Below are positions 22,059-23,433 of a DNA stretch of 23,433 nt, one piece after another. Made by a program: the position numbers and the translations under genes. The stretch covers positions 1-23,433 of the IMG/VR virus record IMGVR_UViG_3300020185_002458. One strand, 5' to 3'. How positions within the stretch are numbered: position 1 is the first letter of the stretch; each line of letters starts with the position of its first letter. The notes under the pieces are model-generated. The model had not been told where the DNA came from. It did no database searches and saw only the letters and a program-made list of their open reading frames with translations. This DNA comes from a virus.

Positions 22059-23162
22059 TTATTCTCTCCAACCACAATGTCCTGATGATGTTCCCGCATT
22101 AACCCCTGGGTTTAATCCTTGAACACTTGTTGTACCTGTGTCTGTTGAGTAGATGAATTTCCAACTCGTATTATTTTGTGTACCATCGTAAACACCTAAC
22201 ATGTATTGATGATCTTGTCCCATTGTGAAATTTTCTTCACCACAATTTGGATGTGGTTTCACCACATTACCAATATTAGTGTCACTTGTGTTGTCCCATC
22301 TTCTTAAGTTATATCCACCTGCGTAAGATCCCTCATTACCAGCATAACCTTTACCAACTTTGGAACTTATTCCTTTTTGTTGTCCGTGTGCACCCCACTT
22401 AGTTCCAGTAACATGTGTCTCAGTTGCAAAAGCAAATTTAAATCCACCAAATCCACCCCAACCATAACCATGGTTCTCATCAGAGAATCCACTTGCACCT
22501 TCACCACCATTATATGATGAAAGAATACCAGCGTGTGATTCATTGGTTAGATTAAATCTTTCCATATTTGTGTTTCCACCATCAAACAAATAAGCAAACT
22601 CAGTCTCCTTGAATAACGTACCTAAATCATGCCGAATATATGTTATATCAAACTTAGCTTGATGTGCATAATTGGTGTCGTTAAACATATTTACTGCAGA
22701 AGTTGTGGTTCCATGTGTGTTAGTTGCTGATTTCCAAGCACCATCTGTGTTAACTGACCATATAAATAAAATAGACTTACTACAAGCACCTGAACTATAT
22801 GACATAGGATAATCCAATAACTCACCAATGTGATTCGTTTGGTCTGTCGAGTTAACTGTTTTATGTACGTTCTTCCATGGGGATGATGATTTGTATCCAC
22901 CCGCTAAATACGAATAATTAATTACTTGTCTATATTTGAAATCCGTTGGTCTTGGTTCCTGTGCACCAATCATTTCCCAACCATCATCAATGTTTGAGAT
23001 ACCAGTATATAACATCATAAAACTACCACTATCGGATTGTTCCATAAATAAGGACCCCGACAAAGGACTTGATGGTCTATTAGCACGAGTCCCTTTTGGT
23101 GGTCTCGCAACTACTTTGTCCACATTAAGTGAACCACTAACCGACATATTTCCGTATTCCAT
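22059..23162 (-). CDS. Tail fibre or adhesin protein, 367 aa
   Basis: The N-terminus has the layout seen in phage fibre proteins: GSLNVDKVVARPPKGT, then RPSSPLSGSLFMEQSDSGSF, then MLYTGISNIDDGWEMIGA, a trimer-forming or attachment region. The middle is glycine, serine, asparagine and aromatic rich with no catalytic motif (YGWGGFGGFKFAFATETHVT). The C-terminal ~75 residues end SSGHCGWRE and are nearly identical to the next gene upstream. Such proteins bind host receptors on the phage tail. Start: ATG at 23162, 15 nt after the previous stop, preceded by TAATATAAAAAAAG. The host receptor is unknown. Confidence 0.85.
   Translation of the reverse strand: MEYGNMSVSGSLNVDKVVARPPKGTRANRPSSPLSGSLFMEQSDSGSFMMLYTGISNIDDGWEMIGAQEPRPTDFKYRQVINYSYLAGGYKSSSPWKNVHKTVNSTDQTNHIGELLDYPMSYSSGACSKSILFIWSVNTDGAWKSATNTHGTTTSAVNMFNDTNYAHQAKFDITYIRHDLGTLFKETEFAYLFDGGNTNMERFNLTNESHAGILSSYNGGEGASGFSDENHGYGWGGFGGFKFAFATETHVTGTKWGAHGQQKGISSKVGKGYAGNEGSYAGGYNLRRWDNTSDTNIGNVVKPHPNCGEENFTMGQDHQYMLGVYDGTQNNTSWKFIYSTDTGTTSVQGLNPGVNAGTSSGHCGWRE
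22228..22274. repeat. Direct repeat, copy 1 (47 bp identical)
   Basis: This 47-bp stretch within the fibre gene's 3' region is identical to 23347-23393. It lies within a longer similar block that runs to the stop codons of both genes, and it encodes NIGNVVKPHPNCGEENF-type sequence. Confidence 0.9.
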
Positions 23163-23177
23163 TCTTCTTTTTTTATA

Positions 23178-23433
23178 TTATCTCCAACCACAATGTCCTG
23201 AGGATGTTCCCGCATTAACTGCCGGAGCCAACCCTGGTATATTTGTAGTTCCTGTATCTGTTGAATAATTAAATTTCCAACTTGTATTATTTTGACCAGT
23301 CCCGTCGTAGTTACCTAACATATATTGGGAATCTTGACCTAATGCAAAATTTTCTTCACCACAATTTGGATGTGGTTTCACCACATTACCAATGTTAGTA
23401 TCACTTGTGTTGGACCATCGTCTTAAGTTGTAC
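23178..23433 (-). CDS. Tail fibre or adhesin paralogue, C-terminal fragment (cut by window edge)
   Basis: The open frame enters from the right edge and reads YNLRRWSNTSDTNIGNVVKP onward to SSGHCGWR at the stop (23180-23178). It aligns along its whole visible length with the end of the adjacent 367-aa fibre gene, with scattered substitutions (for example FALGQDSQ against FTMGQDHQ, and IPGLAPAV against VQGLNPGV). It is the 3' end of a longer gene, not a small gene of its own. The two genes are tandem paralogues sharing a C-terminal knob, and its stop codon also forms part of the leader of the next gene. Confidence 0.88.
   Translation of the reverse strand, partial: YNLRRWSNTSDTNIGNVVKPHPNCGEENFALGQDSQYMLGNYDGTGQNNTSWKFNYSTDTGTTNIPGLAPAVNAGTSSGHCGWR
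23347..23393. repeat. Direct repeat, copy 2 (47 bp identical)
   Basis: Second copy of the 47-bp direct repeat, in the paralogous fibre gene fragment. Copies about 1.1 kb apart could recombine and delete or swap the intervening fibre gene. Confidence 0.9.

Noticed and set aside
22059-23433. Diversity-generating retroelement acting on the fibre C-termini
   Set aside because: No reverse transcriptase or template repeat is visible, and differences between the two copies are not limited to adenine positions. Ordinary duplication explains them.

Overview
The window is AT-rich, gene-dense DNA with almost no intergenic space. It reads as part of a large tailed-phage genome, or possibly a prophage, whose host is probably a Bacteroidota bacterium. 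Phage origin is supported by two tandem tail-fibre or adhesin genes at the right edge, by two structural-looking proteins behind them, and by thyA, an orphan DNA methyltransferase, a PcfJ-like protein and many small phage-type hypotheticals. The host guess rests on three things: an outer-membrane barrel protein carrying a Bacteroidota-style LKEVVVSA segment, start codons preceded by A/T-rich leaders with no Shine-Dalgarno sequence, and overall base composition. No RNA polymerase, capsid, terminase or integrase gene is visible, so neither lineage nor lifestyle is settled.

Layout. (1) 1-3929, minus strand: a partial start, a strong terminator, a 510-aa protein of unknown function, a ParB-fold protein, an A-type Fe-S carrier (IscA/HesB) and a PcfJ-like protein. 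(2) 4025-4159, plus strand: a lone 44-aa highly basic protein. (3) 4161-8355, minus strand: a tightly packed metabolic operon. In transcription order it holds a membrane protein, an acidic hypothetical, thymidylate synthase, a 34-aa acidic peptide, an acyl-CoA thioesterase, a compact S-adenosylmethionine synthetase, a hypothetical, and an AroQ-fold chorismate-mutase-like protein. (4) 8403-9420: a DUF192 protein converging on a DNA methyltransferase. (5) 9421-9905: a regulatory stretch with a minus-strand terminator that closes no visible gene (possible small RNA), a 38-aa MGCGC peptide and a plus-strand terminator. (6) 9906-15317, plus strand: a ribbon-helix-helix regulator heading a translationally coupled glycan operon (two GT-B glycosyltransferases, an NAD-dependent sugar epimerase/dehydratase, two GT-A glycosyltransferases). 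(7) 15314-23433, minus strand: tail genes, two structural-looking proteins, then radical SAM, U32-like Fe-S and methyltransferase genes, then an outer-membrane barrel overlapping a DUF401-type inner-membrane permease, and a small hypothetical.

How the genes may work together (inference). MetK supplies SAM for the DNA methyltransferase, the TylF-like methyltransferase and the radical SAM enzyme. The IscA-like carrier could mature the radical SAM and U32-like proteins. The glycan operon probably makes or modifies a surface sugar on the virion or host cell. The strongest candidates for something undescribed are the radical SAM/U32/methyltransferase cassette co-directional with tail genes, the outer-membrane plus inner-membrane transport pair, and the AroQ-like protein with two altered active-site positions.
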